This document shows, one piece after another, positions 38,179-47,432 of a DNA stretch of 64,000 nucleotides (positions within the stretch are counted from its first letter, which is position 1; every line of letters starts with the position of its first letter). The position numbers and the translations under genes were made by a program. This DNA comes from Pseudomonas sp. gcc21 (lineage in GTDB: Bacteria > Pseudomonadota > Gammaproteobacteria > Pseudomonadales > Pseudomonadaceae), in assembly GCF_012844345.1 (NCBI RefSeq), contig NZ_CP051625.1, positions 3,534,001-3,598,000 on the forward strand, read 5' to 3'. The notes under the pieces were generated by a model that saw only the letters and a program-made list of their open reading frames with translations, did not search any database and was not told the DNA's origin.

Positions 38179-39068
38179 CAGTTATATCTCCTGCGGGTCA
38201 GACGTTGCTTGATCAGCGGAATGACCAGCGCGATCACCACCAGCACTGCGGTAATCAGGTTCAGGTCCTGAGCCTGCAGACCAATGAAATCACTGTTCAG
38301 GGCCAGCGCGATGAAGAAGCGGTAGATCACCGCGCCGATCACCACCGCCAGCGTCAGATAGAAGATGCGCCGTGCGGGAATGATGCTCTCACCGATGATG
38401 ACCGCCGCCAGACCAATCACGATGGTGCCGATACCCATGGAGATATCCGCGCCGCCCTGGGTCTGCACGAAGAGTGCGCCGGCCAGGCCGACCAGCGCAT
38501 TGGAGATAGCCATGCCAAGAATCACCATGGCGCCGGTATTCACGCCCTGGGCGCGACTCATGCGCGGGTTGGAGCCGGTCGCGCGGATGGCCAGGCCTTG
38601 GCGGGTGGCGAAATAAGCGTCCAGCAGCAGCTTGGCCAGGATGACAATGACCAGCAGGATCAGCGGCCGCGCAACATAATCAGTCAGCCATTCGGGCTGC
38701 AGGATGCTGAACATGGTGGGCTCCATGATCAGCGGAATATTCGGGCGACCCATGATGCGCAGGTTGATGGAATACAGCGCAATCATCATCAGGATACTGG
38801 CCAGCAGATCCATGATCTTCAGGTGCACGTTGAGCACCGCAGTGATCATACCGGCCAGCGCGCCAGCCAGGGTCGCAATGATCGTGGCCAGGAAGGGGTC
38901 CATACCGCTGGCGATCAGTACCGCGCAGACCGCGCCGCCCAGAGGGAAGCTGCCGTCCACGGTCAGATCGGGGAAGCGCAGCAGACGAAACGATATGAAC
39001 ACACCCAGCGCCACCAGACTGAAGATCAGGCCGACTTCAAGGGCGCCAAACAGGGAAAACAATGACAT
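38178..39068 (-). CDS. ABC transporter permease (TrpY-like)
   Basis: 296 residues, eight or nine predicted helices, of the COG4120 uncharacterised permease family. Stop and next start share base 38178. Motif-like segment QGVNTGAMVILGMAISNAL near residue 180. Part of an importer with the neighbouring binding protein. Confidence 0.9.
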   Translation of the reverse strand: MSLFSLFGALEVGLIFSLVALGVFISFRLLRFPDLTVDGSFPLGGAVCAVLIASGMDPFLATIIATLAGALAGMITAVLNVHLKIMDLLASILMMIALYSINLRIMGRPNIPLIMEPTMFSILQPEWLTDYVARPLILLVIVILAKLLLDAYFATRQGLAIRATGSNPRMSRAQGVNTGAMVILGMAISNALVGLAGALFVQTQGGADISMGIGTIVIGLAAVIIGESIIPARRIFYLTLAVVIGAVIYRFFIALALNSDFIGLQAQDLNLITAVLVVIALVIPLIKQRLTRRRYN

Positions 39069-39094
39069 GGGATGTTAAGCCTTTGGTGAGCGGC

Positions 39095-39120
39095 TGCGCC
39101 GGCGCGTGTGCACCGGCGCA
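39095..39120 (-). promoter_or_regulatory. Intergenic hairpin between binding-protein and permease genes
   Basis: TGCGCCGG and CCGGCGCA form an 8-bp stem with a 10-base loop in the gap after the substrate-binding gene. No T run follows in the direction of transcription, so it may protect or attenuate the mRNA rather than terminate it. Confidence 0.4.
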
Positions 39121-39127
39121 AAACAGA

Positions 39128-40102
39128 TCAGTCGATGATCTCGGCGGCCGAGTCCACCAGCTCCTGGGACAGGGTCACACCCTGAGCCTTGGCGGCGGAG
39201 CGGTTGATATACAGGCTCAGCTCACCGCTTTTTTCCGGTGCGATGGTGCCTGGGGCTTCACCTTCCAGCACACGCACTGCCAGCTTGCCGGCCTGCACAC
39301 CGTGCTGGTAGTAATCGATGCCCATGGCGGCAATGGCGCCGCGCTTGACGCTGTCCGTATCGGAGGCGATCAGCGGGGTCTTGGTATCCATGCCCACCTT
39401 GACCAGCGACTCATACGCCGACACCACGTTGTTGTCGGTGCTGGTATAGATCACGTCGACCTTGCCGACCAGGCTGCGGGCTGCGGAGCCGACATCCACG
39501 GTACGCGGAGCGGCCGCTTCAACCAGGGTCATGCCCAGGGTCGGCAGCAGCTCGCGCAGGCGCTCGACCACGACCACGGAGTTGGCTTCGCCGGGGTTGT
39601 AGACCATACCCACGCGCTTGGCTTCTGGCAGCACGCGCTTGATCAGCTCCATCTGACGGTCCAGTTCCAGCTCGTCGGATACGCCGGTGACGTTGCTGCC
39701 GGAGGCTTCCCAATTACGTACCAGCTGGGCAGCAACCGGGTCGGTCACCGCAGCAAACACTACGGGTACGGATTTGGTGCTGGCTACGACGGACTGCGCG
39801 GAGGGTGTGGCGATCGCGACGATTACGTCGGGCTTGTCACCGACAAACTTGCGCGCGATCTGACCTGCCGTGGCGGTGTTGCCCTGGGCTGTCTGGTATT
39901 GCCACTTGAGGTTGTCGCCCACGGTATAGCCGGCCTCCTCAAGGGCGGCGCGAACGCCGTCACGTACCGAGTCCAGCGCCGGGTGCTCCACGATGGCAGT
40001 AGCCGCGACCGATTTGGTCTCGGCGGCGACGCTGGAGAACGGGGTAGCCAGGGCCACAGCCAGAGCTCCGAGGGACAGCCATTTACTGATGGGTGACTTC
40101 AT
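39128..40102 (-). CDS. ABC transporter substrate-binding protein (TrpX/COG2984)
   Basis: 324 residues with a Sec signal peptide (about residues 1-26, cleavage after SSVAA) and the ABC_sub_bind fold (VFAAVTDPVAAQLV, then VDVIYTSTDNNVVSAYESL). ATG 40102 is preceded by AAGGAA. It binds a small ligand in the periplasm and passes it to the two downstream proteins. Confidence 0.92.
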   Translation of the reverse strand: MKSPISKWLSLGALAVALATPFSSVAAETKSVAATAIVEHPALDSVRDGVRAALEEAGYTVGDNLKWQYQTAQGNTATAGQIARKFVGDKPDVIVAIATPSAQSVVASTKSVPVVFAAVTDPVAAQLVRNWEASGSNVTGVSDELELDRQMELIKRVLPEAKRVGMVYNPGEANSVVVVERLRELLPTLGMTLVEAAAPRTVDVGSAARSLVGKVDVIYTSTDNNVVSAYESLVKVGMDTKTPLIASDTDSVKRGAIAAMGIDYYQHGVQAGKLAVRVLEGEAPGTIAPEKSGELSLYINRSAAKAQGVTLSQELVDSAAEIID

Positions 40103-40158
40103 TTTAATTTCCTTATACGCAGGCACAGGCCAGTTGGTTATTGTTCCGTTGTCTCGGT

Positions 40159-43023
40159 TTACAGCGCGGCAATATGCGCGCGCTGCTCGCTCAGCTGGGC
40201 CAGCGCTTTTTCCGCCTCGGCCAGCTTGGCGCGCTCCTTGTCGATAACTGCAGGCGGCGCCTTGTCGACAAAGCCAGCATTGGACAGTTTGCCACCAATG
40301 CGCTTGACCTCGCCTTCGAGTTTGCCGATTTCCTTGTCCAGACGCGCCAGTTCGGCGGTCTTGTCGATCAGCCCGGCCATGGGCACCAGCACTTCCAGCT
40401 CGCCAACCAGCGCAGTAGCCGACAAGGGTGCCTCGTCAGATTCGCCAAGCACAGTAATAGAAGAGAGCTTCGCCAGCTTCTTCAGGAAGGCTTCGTTCTC
40501 GTTCAGGCGACGCTGATCTTCGCTGTTGGCCTTGCGCAGCAGCAGCTCAAGCGGCTTGCCCGGGCCGATGTTCATTTCCGCGCGGATGTTCCGCACGCCA
40601 ATGATCAGACCCTTGAGCCATTCAATATCGCTTTCGGCGACGGTATCGACGCGGCTGTCATCGCTCTGCGGCCAGGGCTGCAGCATGATGGTCTGGCCCG
40701 ACTCTGCGGCCTTGATGCGGCCCGCCAGCGGCGCGATACGCTGCCAGATTTCTTCAGTGATAAAGGGCATGAAGGGGTGGGCCAGACGCAGCGCGGTTTC
40801 CAGTACGCGCACCAGGGTGCGGCGCGTACCGCGCTGGCGCTCGGCCGGTGCGTTCTCGTCCCACAATACCGGCTTGGACAGCTCCAGATACCAGTCGCAG
40901 TACTGGTTCCATATGAACTCATAAATCGCCTGGGCGGCCATGTCGAAACGGAACTGATCCAACTGGCGGGTTACTTCCGCCTCGGTGCGCTGCAGCTGGG
41001 AGATAATCCACCGGTCAGCCAGCGTCAGTTCAACCGGCTCCCCATCAACCCCCGTGTCGTTTTCCTCACACTGCATCATCACGTAACGCGCGGCGTTCCA
41101 GATCTTGTTGCAGAAGTTGCGATAGCCCTCAACGCGGCCCATGTCGAACTTGATGTCGCGGCCAGTCGAAGCGAGTGACAGGTTGGTAAAACGCAGCGCG
41201 TCAGTACCGTAGGGCGCGATGCCCTCGGGGAATTCGGCGCGGGTCTGCTTCTCGATCTTGGCTGCCAGCTTGGGCTGCATCATGCCACTGGTGCGCTTGG
41301 CCACCAGCGACTCCAGGTCGATGCCGTCCACGATATCCAGTGGGTCCAGCACGTTGCCCTTGGACTTGGACATCTTCTGACCCTGACCATCGCGCACCAG
41401 ACCGTGCACATAGACAGTCTTGAACGGCACCTGCGCGCTGCCGTCCTCATGCTTCATCAGATGCATGGTCAGCATGATCATCCGCGCAACCCAGAAGAAG
41501 ATGATGTCAAAACCCGTCACCAGCACATCGGTGGGGTGGAAGGTCTTCAGCGCCTGGGTCTGCTCGGGCCAGCCGAGGGTTGAGAAGGTCCACAGGCCGG
41601 AACTGAACCAGGTATCCAGTACGTCCTCATCCTGGCGCAGCGTGGCGTCGCCGAGGTTGTGCTTGGCGCGCACTTCGGCCTCGTTGCGGCCCACATACAC
41701 ATTGCCGGCTTCGTCATACCAGGCCGGAATGCGGTGACCCCACCACAGCTGGCGGGAAATACACCAATCCTGAATGTCGCGCATCCAGCTGAAATACATG
41801 TTCTCGTACTGCTTGGGCACGAACTGGATGCGGCCATCTTCCACGGCGGCGATCGCAGGCTCGGCCAGCGGCTTGGTGGACACATACCACTGATCGGTCA
41901 GCCAGGGCTCGATCACCACGCCGGAGCGGTCGCCCTTGGGCACCTTGAGTGCGTGCGGCTCGATCTTCTCCAGCAGGCCGGCGGCGTCGAAGTCCTCGAC
42001 GATACGCTTGCGCGCCTCGAAGCGATCCAGTCCGGCATAGGCGGCGGGCAGGGTGGCATCCACTTCATCATTGACGCTGCCATCGATATTGAACACCTGG
42101 GCGCGGGCCAGTACCGCCGCGTCCTTGTCCAGAATGTTGATCAGCGGCATCTTGTGGCGTTTGCCGACTTCATAGTCATTGAAGTCATGCGCCGGGGTGA
42201 TCTTCACGCAACCGGTACCGAACTCAGGGTCGCAATAATCATCGCCGACAATCGGAATGCGCCGGCCAACCAGCGGCAGCTCGACGAACTTGCCGATCAG
42301 CGCCTGATAACGCTCGTCTTCAGGGTTCACCGCGACGGCTGTATCACCCAGCATGGTTTCCGGACGCGTGGTGGCAACGATAAGATAGTTCTTGCCATCA
42401 GCAGTGGTCGCCCCATCGGCCAGGGGATAACGCAGATTCCACAGCGAACCGGTCTCGTCGTGGTTCTCCACTTCAAGATCGGAAATCGCGGTGTGCAGTT
42501 TCGGGTCCCAGTTCACCAGACGCTTGCCGCGGTAGATCAGGCCGTCTTCATGCAAACGCACAAAGGCTTCCTGAACCGCCTCGGACATGCCTTCATCCAT
42601 GGTGAAGCGTTCACGGCTCCAGTCCACCGAACTGCCCAGCCGGCGAATCTGGCGGGTAATGTTGCCGCCGGACTCTGCCTTCCATTCCCAGACCTTTTCC
42701 AGAAACTTGTCGCGGCCCAGGTCATGACGGGACTGACCCTGCGCAGCAAGCTGGCGCTCAACCACCATCTGCGTCGCGATACCGGCGTGATCGGTACCAG
42801 GCTGCCACAGCGTGTTGCGGCCCTGCATCCGGCGGAAGCGGATCAGCGCATCCATGATCGCGTTGTTGAACCCGTGGCCCATGTGCAGGCTGCCGGTCAC
42901 GTTCGGCGGCGGCAGCGCGATGGTGTACGACTCGCCGGAGCCCTGCGGAGCAAAGTAATTATTCTGCTCCCAGGTCTGGTACCAGGAAGATTCGATGGCG
43001 TGCGGCTGGTAGGTTTTTTCCAT
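40159..43023 (-). CDS. valS: Valine-tRNA ligase
   Basis: 954 residues, the usual ValRS length. HIGH-like motif [17 protein letters not shown] near residue 38 and KMSKS motif [14 protein letters not shown] near residue 554, with a C-terminal coiled-coil arm ([11 protein letters not shown]...). In Pseudomonas the gene upstream is usually holC then pepA, but here an accessory island begins instead. Confidence 0.98.
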   Translation of the reverse strand: MEKTYQPHAIESSWYQTWEQNNYFAPQGSGESYTIALPPPNVTGSLHMGHGFNNAIMDALIRFRRMQGRNTLWQPGTDHAGIATQMVVERQLAAQGQSRHDLGRDKFLEKVWEWKAESGGNITRQIRRLGSSVDWSRERFTMDEGMSEAVQEAFVRLHEDGLIYRGKRLVNWDPKLHTAISDLEVENHDETGSLWNLRYPLADGATTADGKNYLIVATTRPETMLGDTAVAVNPEDERYQALIGKFVELPLVGRRIPIVGDDYCDPEFGTGCVKITPAHDFNDYEVGKRHKMPLINILDKDAAVLARAQVFNIDGSVNDEVDATLPAAYAGLDRFEARKRIVEDFDAAGLLEKIEPHALKVPKGDRSGVVIEPWLTDQWYVSTKPLAEPAIAAVEDGRIQFVPKQYENMYFSWMRDIQDWCISRQLWWGHRIPAWYDEAGNVYVGRNEAEVRAKHNLGDATLRQDEDVLDTWFSSGLWTFSTLGWPEQTQALKTFHPTDVLVTGFDIIFFWVARMIMLTMHLMKHEDGSAQVPFKTVYVHGLVRDGQGQKMSKSKGNVLDPLDIVDGIDLESLVAKRTSGMMQPKLAAKIEKQTRAEFPEGIAPYGTDALRFTNLSLASTGRDIKFDMGRVEGYRNFCNKIWNAARYVMMQCEENDTGVDGEPVELTLADRWIISQLQRTEAEVTRQLDQFRFDMAAQAIYEFIWNQYCDWYLELSKPVLWDENAPAERQRGTRRTLVRVLETALRLAHPFMPFITEEIWQRIAPLAGRIKAAESGQTIMLQPWPQSDDSRVDTVAESDIEWLKGLIIGVRNIRAEMNIGPGKPLELLLRKANSEDQRRLNENEAFLKKLAKLSSITVLGESDEAPLSATALVGELEVLVPMAGLIDKTAELARLDKEIGKLEGEVKRIGGKLSNAGFVDKAPPAVIDKERAKLAEAEKALAQLSEQRAHIAAL

Positions 43024-43654
43024 GGGTGTTTGGCTGTCCGGTGATGGCTGGCGACTTTAACGCGGTACCACAGCATGCCACGCATAGCCTGCAGGTCGCC
43101 CTGTGAACGGACGGGCGCAAGCGCAGAAACCAGCGGATGCCATGGGCGGTTGGCGCATTGGTGCATTTTCGCAAACGCGCATTATAACGAGGTGGGGCGG
43201 GGGAGGCATCATTAGTCGCTTGGTGTTCGGCTTGTCTTCTGGTTTGGTGGCGCGCCACATGGCCGTTGTATCAGCCCTGCGGCTTTTGGCTTATAGCCAA
43301 GTGCCATCTGCCTGGGCTATGTTGCGGGTTCAGCGATGGATTGCAGCAGTTCCCGCCCGAGGGGCAAGGACGGCCATCCTTCCATATCCGAATTGAATGC
43401 GTACCGGCTTGCCTGCCACATGAGAGTCGGGCGGTAGCGTGGCTGGTGGGGCGTGGGGGAGACAGTGGGTCTGGAATCGACAAATGCGGAATTCAAGCGA
43501 TTTTGTGTCTGTTTGGAGCGCCACCGTTAAGTTTTGGGTCTGGAGAAGGTTTAAGCTTTGACGGATAGGTCAGGTTGGGTTGTTATCGGGAAGTAACGAA
43601 TATTCCATAGCGGGAATTCCATATAATCACTGTTAAATTTTGGGAGAATAGCGT
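43024..43654. other. Gene-poor stretch at island boundary
   Basis: About 630 bases between valS and the first cassette gene, with no convincing gene. It holds the valS promoter region near 43180-43190 and, at 43582-43588, GTTATCG, which could be the left recombination core of the first integron cassette. Short frames here do not resemble known proteins. Confidence 0.5.
43622..43627 (+). promoter_or_regulatory. Candidate -10 element for cassette 1
   Basis: TATAAT, an exact consensus -10, about 28 bases before the GTG start. No good -35 element is visible at 17 bases spacing. Some cassettes carry their own promoter like this. Confidence 0.4.
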
Positions 43655-44956
43655 GTGACACATAAGACTATCGATGTTTTTGGCGTAAAGAGTACCCTTA
43701 TAAAATCCTATGTTGAGCGTGAGACTGTCGATGAACGTTTCCGGGAAGCGCTTAGCAGCGGAAACGAAGTAATTGTGTACGGCTCGTCCAAGCAGGGTAA
43801 AACTTCTCTAATCCTTAAGCACCTCAGGCCGGAGGATTACATCAAGGTCGAGTGCTCTCCGCAAACCACCACGATTGACATCTACAAATCCGTTCTTCGT
43901 CAGCTTGGCGTCACGTTTCTCGAATCTGAAAGTGTCGAAGCAAGCTACGAGCATGGAGGCAAGGTTGGCGGCGGCTTTAAGGTAAAAGTTCCTTTCTTCG
44001 GGAGCGGTGACGTCAAAGCCGAGCTATCCGACAGAGCGAAGGATGGCACTTCCCGCACGCAGACTCACATTGAATACAATCTCGCCTTGGCACAGGACGT
44101 TTCAGAACTTTTACAGACGCATAGCTTTAGTAAGTTCGTTGTTTTAGAGAACTTTCATTACCTGCCTCACGAAGTGCAAGAGGCGCTTGCATACGATCTT
44201 CGAATTTTTCAAGACCATCATTTTGTGTTTATTGTTCTTGGTATATGGCGTGAGGCCAATAGGCTCGTTCAGTTCAATGGTGACCTGCTAGATCGGGTGA
44301 CAGAGGTGCCCGTTGAGCCTTGGGATAAAGCAGACTTCTTCTCGGTTCTCGAGAAAGGGGAGGCTCTGCTTAATGTAGACTTCTCAGAGGTTAGAGAAGA
44401 GTTGGTTGCCGAGTCATTCGACAGCGTTGGCGTCGTTCAAGAGTTGTGCAAGCTTTGCTGCCTTGATGCGGGTGTGAAAGAGACGTCGGCAAGCAAAGTG
44501 GCAATAACCAAGGCGAATCTGGACAAAGCGAAGAAAGACAAAGCCAATGAATACGGTGTTCGCCATGTCCGTAACTTCGAGTCTTTTGTGGATGTTAGAG
44601 TTCGGAAGAGCGCCCAGAGCGGGAAGCCATCGCTGGCGTACCCATACTATTTTGTAAGGTTGCTCCTAACTCAGGATTTCGAAGACATTCAAAAAGGGCT
44701 AACGCGGGGGCGCCTGCTCGATGAGATCAGAAAAATCCACCATCGACCTGAAGATGTTAGGTCGAGTGATCTGGGGCAATTTCTGCATAACTTAACTCAG
44801 CATCAGATAGCGAAGCGGATTCAACCACCATTCGTGGATTACGATCGCGGCGGCAAAGTTCTTAAAATAATTGACTCCTCCCTTTACTTCTTCCTGAGAC
44901 ACTGTGATCGCGAAGAGATCCTTGAAGATATTCCTAATCCTATTGAAGAAATCTAA
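43655..44956 (+). CDS. P-loop ATPase (STAND/AAA-like), cassette 1
   Basis: 433 residues. A P-loop GSSKQGKTS at residues 43-51 and a probable Walker B in FVVLENFHYL show an ATP-binding STAND/AAA-type core; the C-terminal half (YFVRLLLTQDFEDIQ..., then a lysine- and aromatic-rich end) looks like a helical or winged-helix effector/regulatory part. I do not recognise a named family. GTG 43655 follows GGGAGAATAGC. The gene is AT-richer than its neighbours and its stop lies within an attC-like site, so it is likely an integron cassette gene. Confidence 0.85.
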   Translation: MTHKTIDVFGVKSTLIKSYVERETVDERFREALSSGNEVIVYGSSKQGKTSLILKHLRPEDYIKVECSPQTTTIDIYKSVLRQLGVTFLESESVEASYEHGGKVGGGFKVKVPFFGSGDVKAELSDRAKDGTSRTQTHIEYNLALAQDVSELLQTHSFSKFVVLENFHYLPHEVQEALAYDLRIFQDHHFVFIVLGIWREANRLVQFNGDLLDRVTEVPVEPWDKADFFSVLEKGEALLNVDFSEVREELVAESFDSVGVVQELCKLCCLDAGVKETSASKVAITKANLDKAKKDKANEYGVRHVRNFESFVDVRVRKSAQSGKPSLAYPYYFVRLLLTQDFEDIQKGLTRGRLLDEIRKIHHRPEDVRSSDLGQFLHNLTQHQIAKRIQPPFVDYDRGGKVLKIIDSSLYFFLRHCDREEILEDIPNPIEEI

Positions 44957-45005
44957 CCATTAGTTGCAGCCGACGGCTTCGCCGCGGCTGAACTCTGCGT
45001 TAGCA
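44951..45005 (+). other. attC-like recombination site 1
   Basis: Starts ATCTAAC (R'' core RYYYAAC) and ends GTTAGCA (R' core GTTRRRY with one mismatch). Between them, arms 44963-44977 and 44981-44993 pair as GTT, CAGCCG and CGGC blocks with two unpaired bases (G44966, A44973) on one strand only, the hallmark extrahelical bases of attC. It overlaps the stop codon of cassette gene 1. Confidence 0.82.
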
Positions 45006-45021
45006 TTAATCAGGAAGCATC

Positions 45022-45672
45022 GTGGATAAGCTATTCGAATACATAGCAAAGGAATGGTCGGTAGTCTCACAGGCACCATTTGCTTTTCTTATTCTTGCAG
45101 CAATCATGTTTGGCTTGGCGTACCTGGCTGCAAAATGGAGGTTTACAGCCGTAATCGATCAGACAAAAGTATCGAATGAGGCTCTAAAAGACCGCCTGCA
45201 TCTAAAGTCGGAGCAGGCCGAGTCATATAAAGATCGAGCCCTCAAGTACGATGAGAAAGTACAGCAGGTCGTCGACTCAGATGCCGTAGCCTTGAAGGAA
45301 AGAACATTGGAGGTTGTGAAAAACCTACGGGAGTTTATTGAGAGGCATAAACGCGAGGATGACCGTATGAGTGCTATTGAGCGTTCCGCTATGCGCTCAG
45401 CTCAAACCGAAGAAGAACGTAATGCAGCTTGGGAGCGACACACAAACGAAACCATGCGACTCTCAAATGAACGGAACGCAGAATATGATCGTCGTTTTCG
45501 CGTCGATGCCATCATGCTGCGAGATGAGCTTAGGTCTCGACTTCCCGATTACGAACCTTTAGAGAGACATCACGACATGATGTATGAGCATCCGACAAAT
45601 TACTTCGGGTTTAACGATGTTGCGAGCGAGCTAGAGCGAATGGCAAAAATGCTAACAAGTGTGTCAAATTGA
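45022..45672 (+). CDS. Membrane-anchored coiled-coil protein, cassette 2
   Basis: 216 residues. One N-terminal membrane helix (FAFLILAAIMFGLAYLAA near residues 21-38), then a long charged coiled coil (about 45-180) with many Glu/Arg/Lys, and an acidic C-terminal end. ATG 45022 follows AGGAAG. I do not recognise a family. Flanked by attC-like sites on both sides, and just downstream of the ATPase, so the two may work together. Confidence 0.82.
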   Translation: MDKLFEYIAKEWSVVSQAPFAFLILAAIMFGLAYLAAKWRFTAVIDQTKVSNEALKDRLHLKSEQAESYKDRALKYDEKVQQVVDSDAVALKERTLEVVKNLREFIERHKREDDRMSAIERSAMRSAQTEEERNAAWERHTNETMRLSNERNAEYDRRFRVDAIMLRDELRSRLPDYEPLERHHDMMYEHPTNYFGFNDVASELERMAKMLTSVSN

Positions 45673-45718
45673 CGCATTTACGCTTCGCTTCAATGCGCAA
45701 TTTACACAAGCGTTATAC
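45651..45718 (+). other. attC-like recombination site 2
   Basis: R'' core GCTAAC at 45651-45656 and R' core GTTATAC at 45712-45718. Arms AAATTG-CGCATT (45666-45671, 45673-45678) and AATGCG-CAATTT (45692-45703) pair with a single extrahelical A at 45672. The site overlaps the end of cassette gene 2, as attC sites usually do. Confidence 0.8.
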
Positions 45719-45768
45719 GTTTTGAGTATCCCTAAAATTTCAGCACATCAACTTCCAAAGGAACAGTT

Positions 45769-45852
45769 ATGAAGGATAATGAATCTAAAAACCATGCTAA
45801 TCCTTTGGGTCTAAATGCTAAGAAGAAATTGGGGTCAGATGAAGGTTTCTGA
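45769..45852 (+). pseudogene. Truncated cassette-3 gene start
   Basis: An excellent ribosome-binding site AAGGA precedes ATG at 45769. The frame runs about 19 native codons and then enters the palindromic repeat R1 at 45827, where it stops. This looks like the 5' end of a third cassette gene cut by repeat insertion. Confidence 0.5.
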
Positions 45853-45875
45853 TTAATGTTCATCTGACCCCAATT
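45827..45875 (-). repeat. 49-bp palindromic repeat R1 (inverted orientation)
   Basis: AATTGGGGTCAGATGAA and its near-exact inverse flank a 15-base centre. Read on the minus strand, it differs from R2 by one base (CAG against CGG in the centre). It flanks the duplicated Hsp70 fragment on the left. Confidence 0.9.
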
Positions 45876-45880
45876 GGTCA

Positions 45881-46175
45881 CGTCGAAGCTAGCTCGGAGG
45901 AAGGCCGGTTCACCAGTGAGCGCTGCATGGCGGCGTGTAAGGCCAAGCCGCCCACGACACCCAGGGATGCGTCGCCATGGACCAATTTGCTATCAGGGAA
46001 GTGCTCGCGCACTGCTTCAGCGATGTAGGGTGCGCGAGACATGCCCCCGGTGAGAAATACTACGGGGGTTCGGCCGGCGGTCTCTTGGCTTACTTGACGC
46101 AACAGGTCAGAGAATGAACGCTGGAAGGCTTCGTACCCTTGTTCGAGGTGCGAACGGTCTGCAGTAGCCCGCAGG
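45881..46175 (-). pseudogene. Duplicated 3' fragment of the Hsp70-like gene
   Basis: 295 bases matching 49530-49824 with three differences by my count, covering the last 98 codons minus the C-terminal few and the stop of the Hsp70-like gene. One change gives PVVFLTGG against PAVFLTGG. The fragment has no start and is enclosed by inverted repeats R1 and R2, so it is a captured copy rather than a gene. Confidence 0.92.
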
Positions 46176-46180
46176 GGAGA

Positions 46181-46229
46181 AATTGGGGTCAGATGAACAT
46201 TAATCGGAAACCTTCATCTGACCCCAATT
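46181..46229 (+). repeat. 49-bp palindromic repeat R2
   Basis: Same repeat as R1 but in the opposite orientation, ending the Hsp70 fragment on the right. Ends exactly in the palindrome AATT after CCCC. Confidence 0.9.
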
Positions 46230-46252
46230 CCCCCTAAAACGGGCCAGTTCAA

Positions 46253-46306
46253 GTCTTGTTTGTAGGTCTTTTCACTCAAAAGCAAAAACAAGACCCCCGA
46301 GAGGGG
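46253..46306. repeat. Nested inverted repeats next to R2
   Basis: GTCTTGTTT and AAACAAGAC (46253-46261, 46286-46294) enclose CTTTT/AAAAG, followed by a C-run/G-run hairpin. A CAAGTCTTG motif with a similar tail also occurs near 47060, so this may be a second, smaller repeat type of the same element. Confidence 0.45.
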
Positions 46307-46325
46307 TTGGCGAGAGTTAGCAATA

Positions 46326-46982
46326 TCAGCGAGGTACATAGTCACTGCCGAATAGCCGGCGCGAGACGCTGATGTCGTAAAGATAGAGATGGTCGGGCGT
46401 CTTGCTTAAAGCTATGGTGGCGATTCCTTGCACAGCATGTCCAATAATCGAGCCGTCATCGACCATCAACGTCTGGCAAGACAATTTGCGTCCGGTTTTG
46501 CACCAGAGTGCAAAGTGCTAGCAGTTGTTCCGCTTTAGGCAGTAGCTCGCCTTTCCGATTTGGGACAATGCTCTGTCCCGCGTATCTTCTTTCGAGAGGA
46601 CTTTTGTGTTTTCGACGGTATCAGGAAAACCGAGGATGTCGAATAGCTTTTCGCCTTTAAGGAAGCCCTCCATGGGAGTTTTCATAATCGAATTGTCGTC
46701 GGAGGTGTCGCTCTCTTTCGACGTGAAATGTACTACCTCATCGTTGCCGACATAAACACCGTAGTGCCAATAGCCTCGCCGCGATACGCGCATAACATTG
46801 CCCGGATACAAGTTCTTGTTCTGGCTGATTTTATCAAGCGATCGAACGTACGATTCCTCGAACACGTCTCGCTTGAGCCGATTCGAAATGGAGGTATTTG
46901 TCAGAGGATCGATTGCGTCGGTAATCCGCGTGATCGGCGCGGCGATGACTTCAAGCAGGGTCGAACGAAGGCTCTTAAGCAT
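46326..46982 (-). pseudogene. LRAT/NC-domain acyltransferase-like gene with internal stop
   Basis: Frame from ATG 46982 runs 154 codons, hits TAG at 46518-46520 and then continues in the same frame to TGA at 46326. The product reads NNC then stop then HFALWCKTG, so the stop sits inside the conserved NCEHF motif (Glu GAG to TAG is the simplest change). Upstream, the NlpC/LRAT catalytic His is in YWHYGVYVG (residue 73), with a second His at 85 and the Cys before the stop. LRAT/NC proteins are acyltransferases or lipid-linked hydrolases; this copy is broken unless the stop is read through. Confidence 0.8.
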
Positions 46983-47146
46983 CTTCAGGGCTCGCAAAGT
47001 TGGCGTCAAAACAATATCACTAGTGAGTGAATTCGCAAAGAGTCTTGAGGAAACCGGGTCAAGTCTTGCTTTTTGCCCACCCCCGCATGGGCGGTTGCCC
47101 GGCGCTGTATTTATAGGCAACCTCGTTCCTTTTCCTACCAACGAGA

Positions 47147-47249
47147 AATTGGGGTCAGATGAACATTAATTCAGATAAACGTTCATCTGGCCCAATTTGT
47201 TACGCAAGTATCAGTCGCGCGGCGCGTAACTGGCTAGGATGCCTCGTTC
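47147..47249 (+). repeat. 103-bp duplicated block with palindrome R3
   Basis: Palindrome R3 (47147-47196) followed by 53 bases that copy the region upstream of the PAAR gene. Matches 47904-48006 without gaps, at about 90 percent identity by eye. The R3 centre carries TTCAGATAAAC, as in R4, distinct from R1 and R2. Confidence 0.88.
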
Positions 47250-47264
47250 AAATTAATTGAAATT

Positions 47265-47280
47265 AATTGGGGTCAGATGA
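47265..47280 (+). repeat. Half copy of the palindromic repeat
   Basis: AATTGGGGTCAGATGA without its inverted partner. It leads directly into the RAYT remnant, linking the repeat family to that transposase type. Confidence 0.7.
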
Positions 47281-47314
47281 GTATAATCGAGTCGGTAGCA
47301 TAACCGGTTGCACC

Positions 47315-47371
47315 ATGCATTATTGCTCAATGGGCAATCATTATCACCTGCTGATTAAGACGGCAGAAAAA
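47315..47371 (+). pseudogene. RAYT (HUH transposase) remnant
   Basis: About 19 codons reading MHYCSMGNHYHLLIKTAE, which is the core HUH motif region (His-hydrophobic-His, NHYHLL) of REP-associated tyrosine transposases. The rest of the gene is missing. RAYTs mobilise palindromic REP elements, so the remnant may mark the source of the R family. Confidence 0.7.
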
Positions 47372-47432
47372 GCAAGACCTGACCGTGATCTTCCGCTTAT
47401 CTGGTCCGGTTGCCGTAGGGACAAGGGAAACC

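Noticed and set aside
41659..43044. 461-residue antisense frame over valS
   Set aside because: A shadow of valS in GC-rich DNA with no protein-like motifs.
43103..43568. Small frames between valS and the cassettes
   Set aside because: No ribosome-binding sites, no recognisable protein features and overlapping frames on both strands.
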